A stretch of 64,000 nt of DNA. Source: Arthrobacter sp. 260 (GTDB lineage: Bacteria > Actinomycetota > Actinomycetes > Actinomycetales > Micrococcaceae). Numbering within the stretch: the stretch's first letter is position 1; each line of letters begins with the position of its first letter. The stretch is from assembly GCF_013116745.1 (NCBI RefSeq), contig NZ_JABFOE010000015.1, forward strand, positions 1-64,000, read 5' to 3'. Position numbers and translations under genes: made by a program. This document shows, piece after piece, positions 26,952 through 36,398 of this stretch. The notes under the pieces were generated by a model. The model saw only the letters and a list, made by a program, of their open reading frames with translations. It ran no database searches and was not told the DNA's origin.

Positions 26952-27126
26952 GCTTAGGCTTGAAACTACCAAGCCGGTCCAGCTCCCTAAGGAGACACCG
27001 GATCAATTGCAACGAGGGAGCATGGCGATTCAGATGGTAAAGCAACCCGTATCCATTAACGGCGTAGTCCGTTGGCGGGATGTGGGGTTGGTGGAAGATG
27101 CACAGCGCAAGCCGAAGGAGCGCAAA

Positions 27127-27474
27127 ATGGTAGTGCTACGCCATGAGATTGGCGATGTCCTGCGGGATGTCCGCCAGCGGCAGGGCCGCACTCTGCGCGA
27201 GGTTTCGCACAGTGCCCGCGTCTCACTCGGTTACCTCAGTGAGGTGGAGCGGGGCCAGAAGGAAGCATCTTCGGAGCTCCTGTCCTCCATTTGCACGGCG
27301 CTCGATGTTCCGTTGTCCCTCATGCTCCGCGAAGTCAGCGATCGTCTTGCCGAAGCCGAGGGGGTCTCAGTACCCGACACGGTGCCGCAGGAGTTCGCCC
27401 GTGCATTTGTTGGCGACCTTCCGGATGATCTGTCCGACGATTTCAGCCGCGGTCTGGCAACGACCAACCGCTAG
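27127..27474 (+). CDS. clgR: Transcriptional regulator ClgR (XRE family)
   Basis: A 115-residue HTH protein that in mycobacteria and corynebacteria activates Clp protease and stress genes. The HTH carries [20 protein letters not shown] and [17 protein letters not shown]. The ATG at 27127 matches the family's N-terminus ([16 protein letters not shown]) and has AAGGAG six bases upstream. The frame stays open upstream to 27022 with its own ribosome-like site, so a 35-residue extension is possible. ClgR is usually a Clp substrate; the C-terminus here (SRGLATTNR) is not the classic hydrophobic tail. Confidence 0.92.
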   Translation: MVVLRHEIGDVLRDVRQRQGRTLREVSHSARVSLGYLSEVERGQKEASSELLSSICTALDVPLSLMLREVSDRLAEAEGVSVPDTVPQEFARAFVGDLPDDLSDDFSRGLATTNR

Positions 27475-27493
27475 GCCCGAAGCAAGTACTTAA

Positions 27494-27528
27494 ACACAGC
27501 CCGCCGGGGTCATCCCGGCGGGCTGTGT
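27494..27528. terminator. Terminator between clgR and the MarR gene
   Basis: Perfect 15-bp arms (27494-27508 and 27514-27528) with a 5-base loop, in the gap between convergent genes. A strong hairpin without a U-tract. Confidence 0.85.
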
Positions 27529-27556
27529 CGTGTGCGGCTGGGTTGTGTGCGCCGTC

Positions 27557-28030
27557 TTACCAGTTGTCCTTGGTGTAGGTCTCGTTGAGCTGGGCGATCA
27601 GGGTTCCCAGGGTGGTCAGATCCTTGACATCCCAGTCCTCCATCAGATTGTGGAACGCCTCCTTGCGGGCGGTCTGGGCTGTCACCAGCTGCTTCGACCC
27701 GGCAGGGGTCAGGGTGATCGACTGCGCCCTGCCATCCAGGGGGTCAGCCTCTTTCTGCACCAGGCCCAGCTGCTCGAGCATGGCGATCTGTCGGCTGACC
27801 GATGGCTTCCCGACGCCGATGCTCGCGGCGATGTCCGTCAGGCGCATCGCACCCTCGCGTTGCAGGATCACCAGCAGCCCGTAGGCAGCAGGTTCCATGT
27901 CCGGGTGAACGCGCCGGGCAACCTTGTAGGAGTTCGACCGTGCCCTCCGCCAGAGCATGCTCAGTTGTTGTTCCAGCGCCTGAATGGCAGTGTCTACGGC
28001 GGGGTCGGCTTCACGGTGCTCGGCTGTCAT
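27557..28030 (-). CDS. MarR family transcriptional regulator
   Basis: A 157-residue winged-helix regulator. The recognition helix lies in LTDIAASIGVGKPSVSRQI and the wing in KEADPLDGRAQSITLTPAG. The start ATG at 28030 fits a -10 box seven bases upstream; the frame extends 13 codons further. No obvious target operon adjoins it, so it may act elsewhere. Ligand unknown. Confidence 0.9.
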   Translation of the reverse strand: MTAEHREADPAVDTAIQALEQQLSMLWRRARSNSYKVARRVHPDMEPAAYGLLVILQREGAMRLTDIAASIGVGKPSVSRQIAMLEQLGLVQKEADPLDGRAQSITLTPAGSKQLVTAQTARKEAFHNLMEDWDVKDLTTLGTLIAQLNETYTKDNW

Positions 28031-28037
28031 GTGGTTC

Positions 28038-28043
28038 ATTCTA
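28038..28043 (-). promoter_or_regulatory. -10 box of the MarR gene (leaderless pattern)
   Basis: TAGAAT on the minus strand ends seven bases before the ATG at 28030. Confidence 0.5.
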
Positions 28044-28140
28044 TGGTTTCCGACACAATCGCCCACCAACGGGGGTTGAAAGTGCTACTGAATGCCATGG
28101 AAGGACAGCCCACCGAAGGAGAAAATGAGAGGATTACCAG

Positions 28141-28359
28141 ATGCGTACCAGTGCCTTTTGGCGGCTTATGGATGACGAGTTCGGCGGCGGATACTCCCGC
28201 ACCCTGGCCCGCACCATCGTCCTCGCCGATCTGGGCGGCCGCACGCCCGAGGAAGCCCTCGCGGCAGGGATCAGCCCCCGCGAGGTCTGGATGGCGGTCT
28301 GCGACCTGCAGGACGTCCCCCAGGAGCGGCGTCTGGGCAGGGACATCACCCCGAAGTAG
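28141..28359 (+). CDS. DUF3046 family protein
   Basis: A 72-residue acidic protein of the DUF3046 family, found just upstream of recA in many actinobacteria. Features include FWRLMDDEFG at the N-terminus, and PREVWMAVCDLQDVPQERR. Function unknown. The gap to recA contains the SOS box and recA promoter, so it is not necessarily co-transcribed. Confidence 0.9.
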   Translation: MRTSAFWRLMDDEFGGGYSRTLARTIVLADLGGRTPEEALAAGISPREVWMAVCDLQDVPQERRLGRDITPK

Positions 28360-28394
28360 GGCGCCGGAACCCTGACACGCCGCATCACGTTATT

Positions 28395-28408
28395 CGAATA
28401 TTTGTTCG
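28395..28408. promoter_or_regulatory. LexA-type SOS box upstream of recA
   Basis: CGAATATTTGTTCG differs by one base from the actinobacterial/Gram-positive box CGAACNNNNGTTCG. It lies 15 bases before the candidate recA -35 box. Confidence 0.75.
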
Positions 28409-28422
28409 GGTAGGACTATCAT

Positions 28423-28451
28423 TTGATACAGACGGCGGTCGTGGTTATCCA
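28423..28451 (+). promoter_or_regulatory. Candidate recA promoter
   Basis: TTGATA (28423-28428), a 17-base spacer, then TATCCA (28446-28451). The predicted transcript starts near 28458 and gives a leader of about 90 bases. Confidence 0.45.
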
Positions 28452-28548
28452 CATACGTCGTGAAGTTTCTTAATTTGTCAGTGCCCCCGGCTACCGTCGA
28501 ATTGAACACGAAAACGGCCGCTACGGCCACAATCAACTGAGGTGAAGA

Positions 28549-29622
28549 ATGGCCGCACCAGCAGACCGCGAGAAAGCTCTCGAAGCAGCACTCGCGCAGA
28601 TCGACAAGCAGTATGGCAAGGGTTCGGTGATGCGTCTGGGTGACGAGGTACGCGCCCCCATCGAAACCATCTCCACCAGCTCCATTGCACTGGATGCCGC
28701 GCTCGGCATAGGCGGACTTCCCCGGGGCAGGGTCGTCGAAATCTACGGACCTGAGTCTTCGGGTAAGACCACCCTGGCGCTCCACGCTGTCGCCAATGCA
28801 CAGCGCAACGGCGGCATCGCGGCATTCATCGACGCCGAGCATGCCCTCGATCCCGAGTACGCCAAGCGGCTCGGCGTCGACACTGACGCCCTCCTGGTCT
28901 CCCAGCCGGACACCGGCGAGCAGGCTCTGGAGATCATGGACATGCTGATTGGTTCCGGTTCGATCGATGTGGTGGTCATTGACTCGGTAGCCGCGCTGGT
29001 GCCCCGTGCCGAGATTGAGGGCGACATGGGCGACAGCCACGTGGGTCTTCAGGCACGACTGATGAGCCAGGCGCTCCGGAAGATCACCGGCCGTCTCGCC
29101 CAGAGCAAGACCACGGCAATCTTCATCAACCAGCTGCGCGAGAAGATCGGTGTGTTCTTCGGTAGCCCGGAAACCACCACCGGTGGCAAGGCCCTGAAGT
29201 TCTACGCCTCCATCCGCATTGACGTCCGCCGGATCGAAACCCTCAAGGAAGGCGCGGTGCCGGTAGGTAATCGGACCAGGGCCAAGGTAGTCAAAAACAA
29301 GATGGCGCCGCCCTTCAAGCAGGCCGAGTTCGACATCCTGTACGGCTACGGAATCTCCCGCGAGGGCGGGTTGATCGATGTCGGTGTGGAGAACGGGCTC
29401 GTAAAGAAGTCCGGTGCCTGGTTCACCTACGACGGTGACCAGCTGGGCCAGGGCAAGGAGAACGCCCGGAAGTTCCTCCTGGATAACCCGGACCTGACCG
29501 ACGAGCTGGAACGCCGCATCAGGGAGAAACTGGGTGTTGGCGCTGCCGCCGAGGACGCAACCGTCGAAACCAAGGCAAAGGCGGAGCCCAAGCTGAAGGC
29601 GGTCAGCGGAGAGAACCGCTAG
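28549..29622 (+). CDS. recA: Recombinase RecA
   Basis: A 357-residue RecA, the ATP-dependent strand-exchange protein and LexA/RecA* co-protease. Walker [10 protein letters not shown] is at residues 67-75. The Walker B-like [19 protein letters not shown] and the L2 loop region [20 protein letters not shown] follow. The tail is Lys/Ala-rich. No intein is present. recX follows 6 bases later. Confidence 0.98.
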   Translation: MAAPADREKALEAALAQIDKQYGKGSVMRLGDEVRAPIETISTSSIALDAALGIGGLPRGRVVEIYGPESSGKTTLALHAVANAQRNGGIAAFIDAEHALDPEYAKRLGVDTDALLVSQPDTGEQALEIMDMLIGSGSIDVVVIDSVAALVPRAEIEGDMGDSHVGLQARLMSQALRKITGRLAQSKTTAIFINQLREKIGVFFGSPETTTGGKALKFYASIRIDVRRIETLKEGAVPVGNRTRAKVVKNKMAPPFKQAEFDILYGYGISREGGLIDVGVENGLVKKSGAWFTYDGDQLGQGKENARKFLLDNPDLTDELERRIREKLGVGAAAEDATVETKAKAEPKLKAVSGENR

Positions 29623-29628
29623 GCAGCC

Positions 29629-30555
29629 GTGCCTTTCGGACAGAACACTGGCAAAGGCACGTTCGGGCAGGGCTCCGGCAAGGGATCCTTCGGGAAGGGC
29701 CCCGGTAAGGGCTCGTTCGGGCAGGGCTCCGGCAAGGGATCCTTCGGACAGAGCAGCGGGCTGGGTGCCAAGCGCACGTCAGGGGGTGCCCGAAAGTCCT
29801 CTGCAGGACCAAAATCCGCTGCGCGGAAGTCTGCAGGCTGGCAGTCGGCAGGCTCGGCGCCTGGTGGCCTGGTAGACGAAGCGGAGACCACCGGCCCGTA
29901 CGCCGTCAGCGATCCTGACGGGTCGGAGCCCGGTAGTACCTCTGGACGGACGCGGCGGGGCCGGCAGGGCGCCGCTGAAGGCAAGCGGGGGGATGACGGG
30001 GGAGCCGAGGACACGGACCCGTACGCCACGGCGCGGTCGATCGTCCTGCGCCAGCTCACCCTGGCACCGAAAAGCCGGCACCAACTCGCCTCCAAACTAG
30101 CGGAGCGGGATGTGCCGGACGAGGTGGCAACCGCGGTGCTTGACCGGTTCGAAGAGGTCGAGCTGATTGACGACGCCGAGTTCGCCATGATGTGGGTCCG
30201 GAGCCGCGCAGCGACACGTTCGCTGGCCCGCAGCGCCCTGAAAAGGGAGCTGGCCGAGAAAGGGATCCACGGAGACCTCGCCGAGGACGCGCTGGCCCAG
30301 GTCAGCGACGATGAGGAGCGCTACGCCGCCGAGCAGCTGGTACGCCGGAAGCACCGACCCCTCGCCAGCGCCGGTGACCGCGCCACGCGTGACAAGGAAA
30401 CCCGGCGGCTGGTGAGCATGCTCGCCCGGAAGGGCTACAGCCCGTCCCTCGCCTTCGGCGTGGTCAAGACCGTGATCGACGATGTGGCCGACCATGAGCA
30501 CGAGGCCATCGACCCGATGGCCGACAACGACATCTCGGAACTCGACTACCGCTAG
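29629..30555 (+). CDS. recX: Regulatory protein RecX with glycine-rich repeat extension
   Basis: A 308-residue RecX, which modulates RecA filaments. The RecX core (about residues 125-300) shows the three-helix repeats, with KSRHQLASKLAERDVP and VELIDDAEFAMMWVRSR. The first 47 residues hold five 9-residue repeats of the type FGQGSGKGS. A Ser/Gly/Lys-rich linker follows, so nearly 40 percent of the protein is disordered and unlike standard RecX. It starts at GTG 29629 with only a distant GGAGAG. A later start cannot be excluded. Confidence 0.9.
   Translation: MPFGQNTGKGTFGQGSGKGSFGKGPGKGSFGQGSGKGSFGQSSGLGAKRTSGGARKSSAGPKSAARKSAGWQSAGSAPGGLVDEAETTGPYAVSDPDGSEPGSTSGRTRRGRQGAAEGKRGDDGGAEDTDPYATARSIVLRQLTLAPKSRHQLASKLAERDVPDEVATAVLDRFEEVELIDDAEFAMMWVRSRAATRSLARSALKRELAEKGIHGDLAEDALAQVSDDEERYAAEQLVRRKHRPLASAGDRATRDKETRRLVSMLARKGYSPSLAFGVVKTVIDDVADHEHEAIDPMADNDISELDYR
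29635..29769 (+). repeat. Five 27-bp in-frame repeats in recX
   Basis: Units begin at 29635, 29662, 29689, 29716 and 29743. Units two and four (29662-29688 and 29716-29742) are identical over all 27 bases. The near-identity at DNA level suggests recent duplication rather than only protein selection. Confidence 0.9.
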
Positions 30556-30700
30556 GCGAGGCATGGCTAGGGAGGGGCCAAGCCGGAGCTGTCGGGACCA
30601 GGTCTCCTCGCACGAATACCTTCCCTGACACGTCGAGCTGTTACCCATTCGTGCCCTAGATCCGTCGGGTGCCCTATGGCGGACCCGGATCGCTGAACTG

Positions 30701-30706
30701 TAGGCT
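30701..30706 (+). promoter_or_regulatory. -10-like box before the exported lytic-domain gene
   Basis: TAGGCT lies ten bases before the ATG at 30717, so the leader would be very short. It makes a start upstream at 30669 unlikely. Confidence 0.4.
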
Positions 30707-30716
30707 GAGCATCCTT

Positions 30717-32075
30717 ATGATCGGGCGGGGGAGCGGGTTAGCTGCTGCACGGACGGGCGCTGGTGCAGCGTTGGCCGTGCTGGCTCTTGGTGCCTCGCTG
30801 CTGACAGCCATCGCTCCCGCCGCAGCGCAGGACTTTCCCACCTGGGAGGAGATCCGCGCAGCGAAGGACAGCACTTCTGCCAAGCAGGCCCAGGTCGAGG
30901 AGATTGAATCACTGCTTGATGGACTGCGATCCACCTCAGCCGAACTCGGCGACGCGGCGGTCCGCTCGGCCGCCGAACACGCACAGGCCGCCCAGGAGCT
31001 ACGCGCGAGTGAGCGACTCTCAGATACCCTCGCCGTCCAGCTCGCCAGCGCAGAAGCCGAATCCGAGGAGCTCCATCGTGCCGCGGGCGCCGCGGCCGCT
31101 CTCTCCTACAAGACCGGAAGCGCCAACACCGGGATGCTGGTCCTGCTGGATCCCGAGGGGGCCATGGACCTGCTCGACCGCATGATGGTCCTCGAAAGAG
31201 TGACCGACCGCGCGGCCGGTTCCTACAGTGACGCCGTAGCGGCCGAACGGGAGGTCGAGTCCCTGAGGGACCAGTACGATGCCGCTACCGACCGGCACCG
31301 CGAACTCGCCACCGAAGCCGCAGAGCGACTCTCCAACGCCCAGGAAGACGACACTGCGGCGCGGGCATCGGTGCAGGACGAGGAATTGCGGTCCGCTGAA
31401 CTGTTCGAACAGCTTGCTGAGCTCAAGGACACTACCGCCAGCCTGGAAGCAGAGCGGGTAGCCGGATTGGCGGAACAGGCAGCCTTCAGGGAACAGCAGG
31501 CAGCGGCCGAGGCAGCAGCGAAGGCACGGGAGGCAGCAGCTGCTCGACCGGTCGCCACCGCCCCGCCGCGTGCTCCGGCACCCCCCACTGTGGCAGCCCC
31601 TGCGCCTGCCCCCCAGCCAGCACCGGCTCCCCGTCCCACCACGCCGGCTCCAGCTCCGACAACGCCCGCTCCAGCTCCGACAACTCCGGCGCCCGCACCG
31701 GCACCGGTTCCTGCACCTGCGCCTGCCCCGGCTCCAGCCCCCGCTCCTGCGCCCGGACCGATCGTTGACGATCCCGCCGGAGCGCAGGCCTATGCGTCCT
31801 CGCGCCTGCCGTCGTTCGGCTGGGACGCCGGCCAGTTCCAGTGCCTGGTGAGCCTGTGGAACAAGGAATCCCGCTGGTTGACCAGTGCCAACAACCCCTA
31901 CAGCGGGGCGTACGGAATCCCGCAGTCGCTGCCGGGCAGCAAGATGGCCAGCTCCGGAGCGGACTGGCGCACCAACTACCGCACACAGATCGAGTGGGGG
32001 CTGGGGTACATCGACGGGCGGTACGGATCGCCGTGTGCCGCCTGGCAGCACTCCCAGCGCGTCAACTGGTACTAG
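30717..32075 (+). CDS. Exported coiled-coil protein with lytic transglycosylase-like C-terminal domain
   Basis: About 452 residues with a signal peptide ending near LLTAIAPAAAQ. Residues 40-275 form a long coiled coil like the N-terminal regulatory region of RipA/NlpC-P60 hydrolases. A Pro/Ala-rich linker (about 290-355) follows. The final 95 residues resemble the aggregation-promoting-factor/SLT-like domain, with CLVSLWNKESRW holding the probable catalytic glutamate and NPYSGAYGIPQSLPG. A role in peptidoglycan remodelling at the cell surface is inferred. It is not the NlpC/P60 type. Confidence 0.85.
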   Translation: MIGRGSGLAAARTGAGAALAVLALGASLLTAIAPAAAQDFPTWEEIRAAKDSTSAKQAQVEEIESLLDGLRSTSAELGDAAVRSAAEHAQAAQELRASERLSDTLAVQLASAEAESEELHRAAGAAAALSYKTGSANTGMLVLLDPEGAMDLLDRMMVLERVTDRAAGSYSDAVAAEREVESLRDQYDAATDRHRELATEAAERLSNAQEDDTAARASVQDEELRSAELFEQLAELKDTTASLEAERVAGLAEQAAFREQQAAAEAAAKAREAAAARPVATAPPRAPAPPTVAAPAPAPQPAPAPRPTTPAPAPTTPAPAPTTPAPAPAPVPAPAPAPAPAPAPAPGPIVDDPAGAQAYASSRLPSFGWDAGQFQCLVSLWNKESRWLTSANNPYSGAYGIPQSLPGSKMASSGADWRTNYRTQIEWGLGYIDGRYGSPCAAWQHSQRVNWY

Positions 32076-32125
32076 GCCGTCATCGATCCGCCCTAGGCCG
32101 ATTGTGGGGGCCAGCCGGGCGCACG

Positions 32126-32131
32126 TACCCT
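32126..32131 (+). promoter_or_regulatory. -10 box of miaB (leaderless pattern)
   Basis: TACCCT ends six bases before the GTG at 32138. Confidence 0.5.
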
Positions 32132-32137
32132 TAACGG

Positions 32138-33697
32138 GTGAGTCTCATTACCCCCACCCTTCCCCCCGGTCCCGCCGCAGCGACGGCGGGCGCCACCGGA
32201 ACGCCGCCCTCGGGTGCCGAGCGCACCTACGAGGTGCGCACCTACGGTTGCCAGATGAACGTCCACGACTCCGAGCGGATCGCGGGCCTTCTGGAAGACG
32301 CCGGCTATACCGCTGCCACCGACGCGCAGGCCGACGTCGTCGTTTTCAACACCTGCGCGGTGCGGGAGAACGCCGACAACAAGCTGTACGGCAACCTGGG
32401 GATGCTCGCCTCAGTGAAGGAAACGCACCCCGGCATGCAGATCGCCGTCGGGGGATGCCTGGCCCAGAAGGACCGGGACACCATCCTGGCGAAGGCACCC
32501 TGGGTGGACGCGGTCTTCGGCACCCACAACGTCGGTGCCCTCCCCGCCCTCCTGGAACGGGCGCGGCACAATAACGAGGCGCAGCTGGAGATCCTCGAAT
32601 CCCTCGACGTCTTCCCATCCACCCTTCCCACCAAGCGGGACGCCGTGTACTCCGGCTGGGTGTCCATTTCCGTCGGCTGCAACAACACCTGCACCTTCTG
32701 CATCGTGCCGGCACTACGCGGCAAGGAGCGCGACCGGAGGCCGGGGGAGATCCTCGCCGAGATCGAAGCGCTGGTCGCCGATGGGGCCATCGAGGTAACG
32801 CTGCTCGGCCAGAACGTGAACTCCTACGGCGTCGAGTTCGGCGACCGGGGCGCCTTCGCGAAACTGCTCCGCGCCTGCGGCACCATCGAGGGACTCGAAC
32901 GGGTCAGGTTCACCAGCCCCCACCCGGCGGCCTTCACCGACGACGTCATCGATGCGATGGCTGAGACACCCAACGTGATGCCCCAGCTGCACATGCCCCT
33001 GCAGTCGGGCTCCGACAGCGTCCTGAAGGCCATGCGCCGTTCCTACCGGTCCACCAAGTTCCTGGGCATCCTGGACCGGGTGCGGGAGAAGATTCCGCAC
33101 GCGTCAATCTCCACCGACATCATTGTGGGATTCCCCGGCGAGACCGAGGAGGACTTCCAGGCCACGCTCGACGTCGTCGAGAAGTCCCGTTTCGCCACCG
33201 CCTTCACCTTCCAGTACTCCAAGCGTCCCGGCACCCCCGCCGCTGACCTGCCCGGACAGATTCCCAAGGCCGTGGTGCAGGAACGCTTCGAGCGGCTCAC
33301 CGCGTTACAGGACCGCATCGCCGCCGAGGAGAACGCGATGCAGCTGGGGCACAGCGTCGAGCTGATGGTGACCGCCCAGCAGGGCCGCAAAGCCGGCGAG
33401 ACCCACCGCCTGTCCGGTCGGGCCCGCGACCAGCGCCTGGTTCACTTCTCGGTCCCCGACGGCGTCGAACCTCCCCGGCCGGGGGACCTTGTCACAGTCA
33501 CCGTTACCGAGGCGGCAGCCTTCCACCTGGTCGCCGACCCGGCGACAGCTGCGGACATCCAGATCAGGCGGTCACGGGCCGGCGACGCGTGGGACCGCTC
33601 GCAGGCCGACTCCTGTGGTGCGCCGGCTCCAGGTGCGACCACGCAGGGGGCGGCCGTCTCCTTGGGCATGCCAAGCCTCCCTGTCCGCGGCGCCTAG
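32138..33697 (+). CDS. miaB: tRNA-2-methylthio-N6-dimethylallyladenosine synthase MiaB
   Basis: A 519-residue methylthiotransferase that adds the 2-methylthio group to i6A37. The N-terminal cluster begins at C38 in [14 protein letters not shown]. The radical SAM motif CNNTCTFC gives C181, C185 and C188, and a TRAM domain follows near residue 390. About 45 extra residues after the TRAM domain have no recognised function. It lies directly before miaA, which makes its substrate modification. Confidence 0.95.
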   Translation: MSLITPTLPPGPAAATAGATGTPPSGAERTYEVRTYGCQMNVHDSERIAGLLEDAGYTAATDAQADVVVFNTCAVRENADNKLYGNLGMLASVKETHPGMQIAVGGCLAQKDRDTILAKAPWVDAVFGTHNVGALPALLERARHNNEAQLEILESLDVFPSTLPTKRDAVYSGWVSISVGCNNTCTFCIVPALRGKERDRRPGEILAEIEALVADGAIEVTLLGQNVNSYGVEFGDRGAFAKLLRACGTIEGLERVRFTSPHPAAFTDDVIDAMAETPNVMPQLHMPLQSGSDSVLKAMRRSYRSTKFLGILDRVREKIPHASISTDIIVGFPGETEEDFQATLDVVEKSRFATAFTFQYSKRPGTPAADLPGQIPKAVVQERFERLTALQDRIAAEENAMQLGHSVELMVTAQQGRKAGETHRLSGRARDQRLVHFSVPDGVEPPRPGDLVTVTVTEAAAFHLVADPATAADIQIRRSRAGDAWDRSQADSCGAPAPGATTQGAAVSLGMPSLPVRGA

Positions 33698-33699
33698 CG

Positions 33700-34629
33700 T
33701 TGCCCATCACCGACCCCCCTGGTCCGCCCCTGATCGCTGTCGTCGGTCCAACCGGGTCCGGCAAGTCCTCGATCGGCATCGAGCTGGCCCGCAGGTTCGA
33801 CGGCGAGATCATCAACGCGGACTCCATGCAGTTTTACCGCGGGATGGACATTGGCACCGCCAAGGTCACCCTTGAGGAACGGCAAGGGGTCCCGCACCAC
33901 CTGCTCGATACGCTCGACGTGCGGGATGAGGCGAGCGTCGCCGCGTACCAGGAGCAGGCACGGGCGGCGGTCGCCGACATCCGCGGGCGCGGCCGGATGC
34001 CGATCCTGGTCGGCGGATCCGGACTCTACCTCCGGGCTGCTCTGGATGTCCTGGAGTTCCCGGGCACCGACGCCGCCATCCGCAGCCGGCTGGAGGACGA
34101 GCTAGCGAGCAGCGGAGCCGACCCCCTGCGCGAGCGGCTGGCCGGTGTGGATCCGGTGTCCGCTGGACGGGACCTCGACCCGCGGCGTCTGATCCGCGCA
34201 CTTGAGGTCCACGAGGTCACCGGCCGGCCGTTCAGCTCCTTCATGCCGCAGCGCCTCTATCACCAGCCAGCGTTGCAGCTCGGCCTGCAGGTTGACCGGG
34301 CTGCGCTGAGGGAACGGCTTGCCACCAGGGTCCACACCATGGTGGACAACGGGTTGCTCGACGAAGTTGCCACCCTTGACAGCCAGGGCCTGCGCACCGG
34401 CCGCACCGCGTCACGGGCCCTTGGCTACGCCCAGTTCCTGCGCGTCCTCGACGGCGAATGGACCGCCGACGAGGCAGCCGCCGACACGATCGACGCCACC
34501 CGGCGCTTCGCCCGCCGACAACTCACCTGGTTCCGCGCCGACCCGCGCATCACCTGGCTCGACTGGGAGGACCCGCTCCTTGCCACCCGGGCCGCAGACC
34601 ACATCCGGCACACGTTCGGCCTATCCTAG
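33700..34629 (+). CDS. miaA: tRNA dimethylallyltransferase MiaA
   Basis: A 309-residue enzyme that prenylates A37 of tRNAs. The P-loop is [10 protein letters not shown], followed by [18 protein letters not shown]. Further features are [18 protein letters not shown] and the C-terminal [10 protein letters not shown]. The only plausible start is the TTG at 33700, two bases after the miaB stop. The frame is open further upstream, but inside miaB and with no good start. Confidence 0.94.
   Translation: MPITDPPGPPLIAVVGPTGSGKSSIGIELARRFDGEIINADSMQFYRGMDIGTAKVTLEERQGVPHHLLDTLDVRDEASVAAYQEQARAAVADIRGRGRMPILVGGSGLYLRAALDVLEFPGTDAAIRSRLEDELASSGADPLRERLAGVDPVSAGRDLDPRRLIRALEVHEVTGRPFSSFMPQRLYHQPALQLGLQVDRAALRERLATRVHTMVDNGLLDEVATLDSQGLRTGRTASRALGYAQFLRVLDGEWTADEAAADTIDATRRFARRQLTWFRADPRITWLDWEDPLLATRAADHIRHTFGLS
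34622..34627 (+). promoter_or_regulatory. -10 box of dapF overlapping the miaA stop
   Basis: TATCCT ends six bases before the dapF GTG at 34634. Its last T is the first base of the miaA stop codon. Confidence 0.5.
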
Positions 34630-34633
34630 ACAG

Positions 34634-35578
34634 GTGACTACACAACCCGACGCCCTCCTGTCCCCAGCTTTCGGCGCCCTCGCGGGGGTGGCCTTCACGA
34701 AGGGTCACGGCACCGGGAACGACTTCATCCTGGTCACGGATCCCGACGGCGAACTGGACATCGTTCCCGACGACGTGGCCGCCGTCTGTGACCGGCACCG
34801 CGGAATCGGTGCCGACGGGCTGATCCGGGCCATCAGGTCCCACCATCTGCCCGAGGGGCGTGCGCTGCTGCAGAGCGACCCGTCCGCCGAATGGTTCATG
34901 GACTACCGCAACGCGGACGGCTCGCTGTCCGAGATGTGCGGCAACGGCGTCCGGGTGTTCGTCCACCTGCTGGTCTCCACCGGACTGCTCGCCCTCGCCG
35001 AGGGTGCCACAGCTGCTATTGCCACCCGCGGTGGCATCAAACTGGTGGAGCTCTCCGCCGACGGCTACTCGGTGGACATGGGCCCCTGGGAGTTCATCTT
35101 CCCGGAGGAGGCGGCTTCGCGGGCCACCGATTCGCTGGTAGAGACTGAGGGGCTTGAGGTGCCCCGGCCGGCCCTGTCCATCAGCATGGGCAACCCTCAC
35201 ACGGTGGTCGCACTCGCCGAACCTGCCGAACTTGACGCCGCGCAACTGTTCACGCCCCCATTGGTCGAGCCGACCCCCGCCCAGGGGACCAACGTCGAGT
35301 ACGTGGTGCCCCACGATCCGCTCGTGCACGACGGCGTCGGACGCCTCCGCATGCGGGTCCACGAGCGGGGAGTGGGGGAGACCCTTTCCTGCGGGACGGG
35401 GGCATGCGCCGCAGCGGCTGCCACCCGTTTCTGGGCTGGCGCCGGGGCACCCCTCGCCTGGAGTGTCGAGGTGCCCGGCGGCGTCGTCGGCGTCCGCTTC
35501 CATGCGGGGCCGGAGGGGCGCGAACATGTGAGCCTCAGCGGGCCGGCCGTTCTGGTGGCAACCGGAACGCTGCTCTGA
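34634..35578 (+). CDS. dapF: Diaminopimelate epimerase
   Basis: A 314-residue cofactor-independent racemase that converts LL- to meso-diaminopimelate for lysine and peptidoglycan. The two catalytic cysteines are C102 in SEMCGNGVRVF and C253 in LSCGTGACAAA. The N-terminal KGHGTGNDFIL is diagnostic. The GTG start at 34634 follows the miaA stop by 4 bases. Confidence 0.96.
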   Translation: MTTQPDALLSPAFGALAGVAFTKGHGTGNDFILVTDPDGELDIVPDDVAAVCDRHRGIGADGLIRAIRSHHLPEGRALLQSDPSAEWFMDYRNADGSLSEMCGNGVRVFVHLLVSTGLLALAEGATAAIATRGGIKLVELSADGYSVDMGPWEFIFPEEAASRATDSLVETEGLEVPRPALSISMGNPHTVVALAEPAELDAAQLFTPPLVEPTPAQGTNVEYVVPHDPLVHDGVGRLRMRVHERGVGETLSCGTGACAAAAATRFWAGAGAPLAWSVEVPGGVVGVRFHAGPEGREHVSLSGPAVLVATGTLL

Positions 35579-35616
35579 CGGGCCTGTTCTGACTGGACGA
35601 GACCCGGCCTTCTGCC

Positions 35617-36225
35617 CTAGGAACCGATGCGCTCCACCTGGATGATCCTGAAGGACTTCGAGGTGGCGGTCCTCGACACCTCGTACCCGGTTCCGAGCTG
35701 ATCGGCGAGCCACTTCTGCAGCGAATCCGCACCAAGGTTCTTCTGCACTACCAGGAATGCTGACCCTCCCGGGGACAGCCGGGGGAGCCACTTCAGCAGG
35801 AGGGCATGCAGTTCGTCCTTGCCCACCCGGATCGGCGGGTTCGACCAGATCGTGTCGAAGGTAGCCTCGGCGTCGACCTCTTCGGGACGCTGGGCGACGA
35901 CGTTGCGTAGCCCCAGCAGTTTCGCGTTCTCGGCGGTGAGCGCCAGGGCACGTTCATTCACATCAACGGCAACCACCGCGGCGTCGGGCGCTTTCAGCGC
36001 CATGGTCAGCGCCAACGGCCCCCAACCACAGCCGATGTCCAGCATGCGACTGCCCTCGGGATCGGGCGCCTCCGCCAGCAGGATGCGGGTGCCCTTATCG
36101 AGGCCGTCCGCGCTGAAAATGCCCGAGGAGGTCACGAGGGTGCGCTCCACTCCGGCCAGCATCGTGCGGAGCGGCTTTCGGGTCTCCGGGCCGGACGGCT
36201 GGGCGCTGAAGTAATGGGAATCCAT
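35617..36225 (-). CDS. Class I SAM-dependent methyltransferase (RsmC-like small-domain)
   Basis: A 202-residue methyltransferase with the SAM-binding motif MLDIGCGWGPLAL and the catalytic NPP motif in TIWSNPPIRVG, typical of N-methyltransferases acting on RNA guanine or similar. N-terminal HYFSAQPSGPETRK also fits the RsmC C-terminal-domain family. It is half the size of RsmC, so target specificity is uncertain. Transcribed alone. Confidence 0.88.
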   Translation of the reverse strand: MDSHYFSAQPSGPETRKPLRTMLAGVERTLVTSSGIFSADGLDKGTRILLAEAPDPEGSRMLDIGCGWGPLALTMALKAPDAAVVAVDVNERALALTAENAKLLGLRNVVAQRPEEVDAEATFDTIWSNPPIRVGKDELHALLLKWLPRLSPGGSAFLVVQKNLGADSLQKWLADQLGTGYEVSRTATSKSFRIIQVERIGS

Positions 36226-36398
36226 AACAAACCAGCGTAGTCGAGCACCCGGCCCTTTCAGGTACGCAGAAACAGACCTCAGGGGTGCTGAACTCGGACC
36301 CGGGGGCAGGACTAAAGAGCGATTGCGCGCTCAGTGAATTGCCTCACCCAATGCGCGCGTAGGCGACTACCATTGAAGGACACCACTTTAGGGAGCGT

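Noticed and set aside
26946..26975. TTGACA as a full promoter for clgR
   Set aside because: No TANNNT hexamer is found at 16-18 bases spacing, so only a possible -35 box is reported.
30556..30700. A cyclic-di-AMP riboswitch before the cell-wall-type gene
   Set aside because: Such riboswitches occur before actinobacterial wall hydrolases, but I cannot find the conserved motifs, and the -10 box sits only about ten bases before the start.
31560..31760. Pro/Ala repeat stretch read as a CRISPR or DNA repeat array
   Set aside because: The repeats are imperfect, in frame, and encode a Pro/Ala linker in the exported lytic-domain protein.
34550..35791. A 413-codon minus-strand open frame opposite dapF
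   Set aside because: Shadow of DapF, which has both catalytic cysteines; no start signal or domain.
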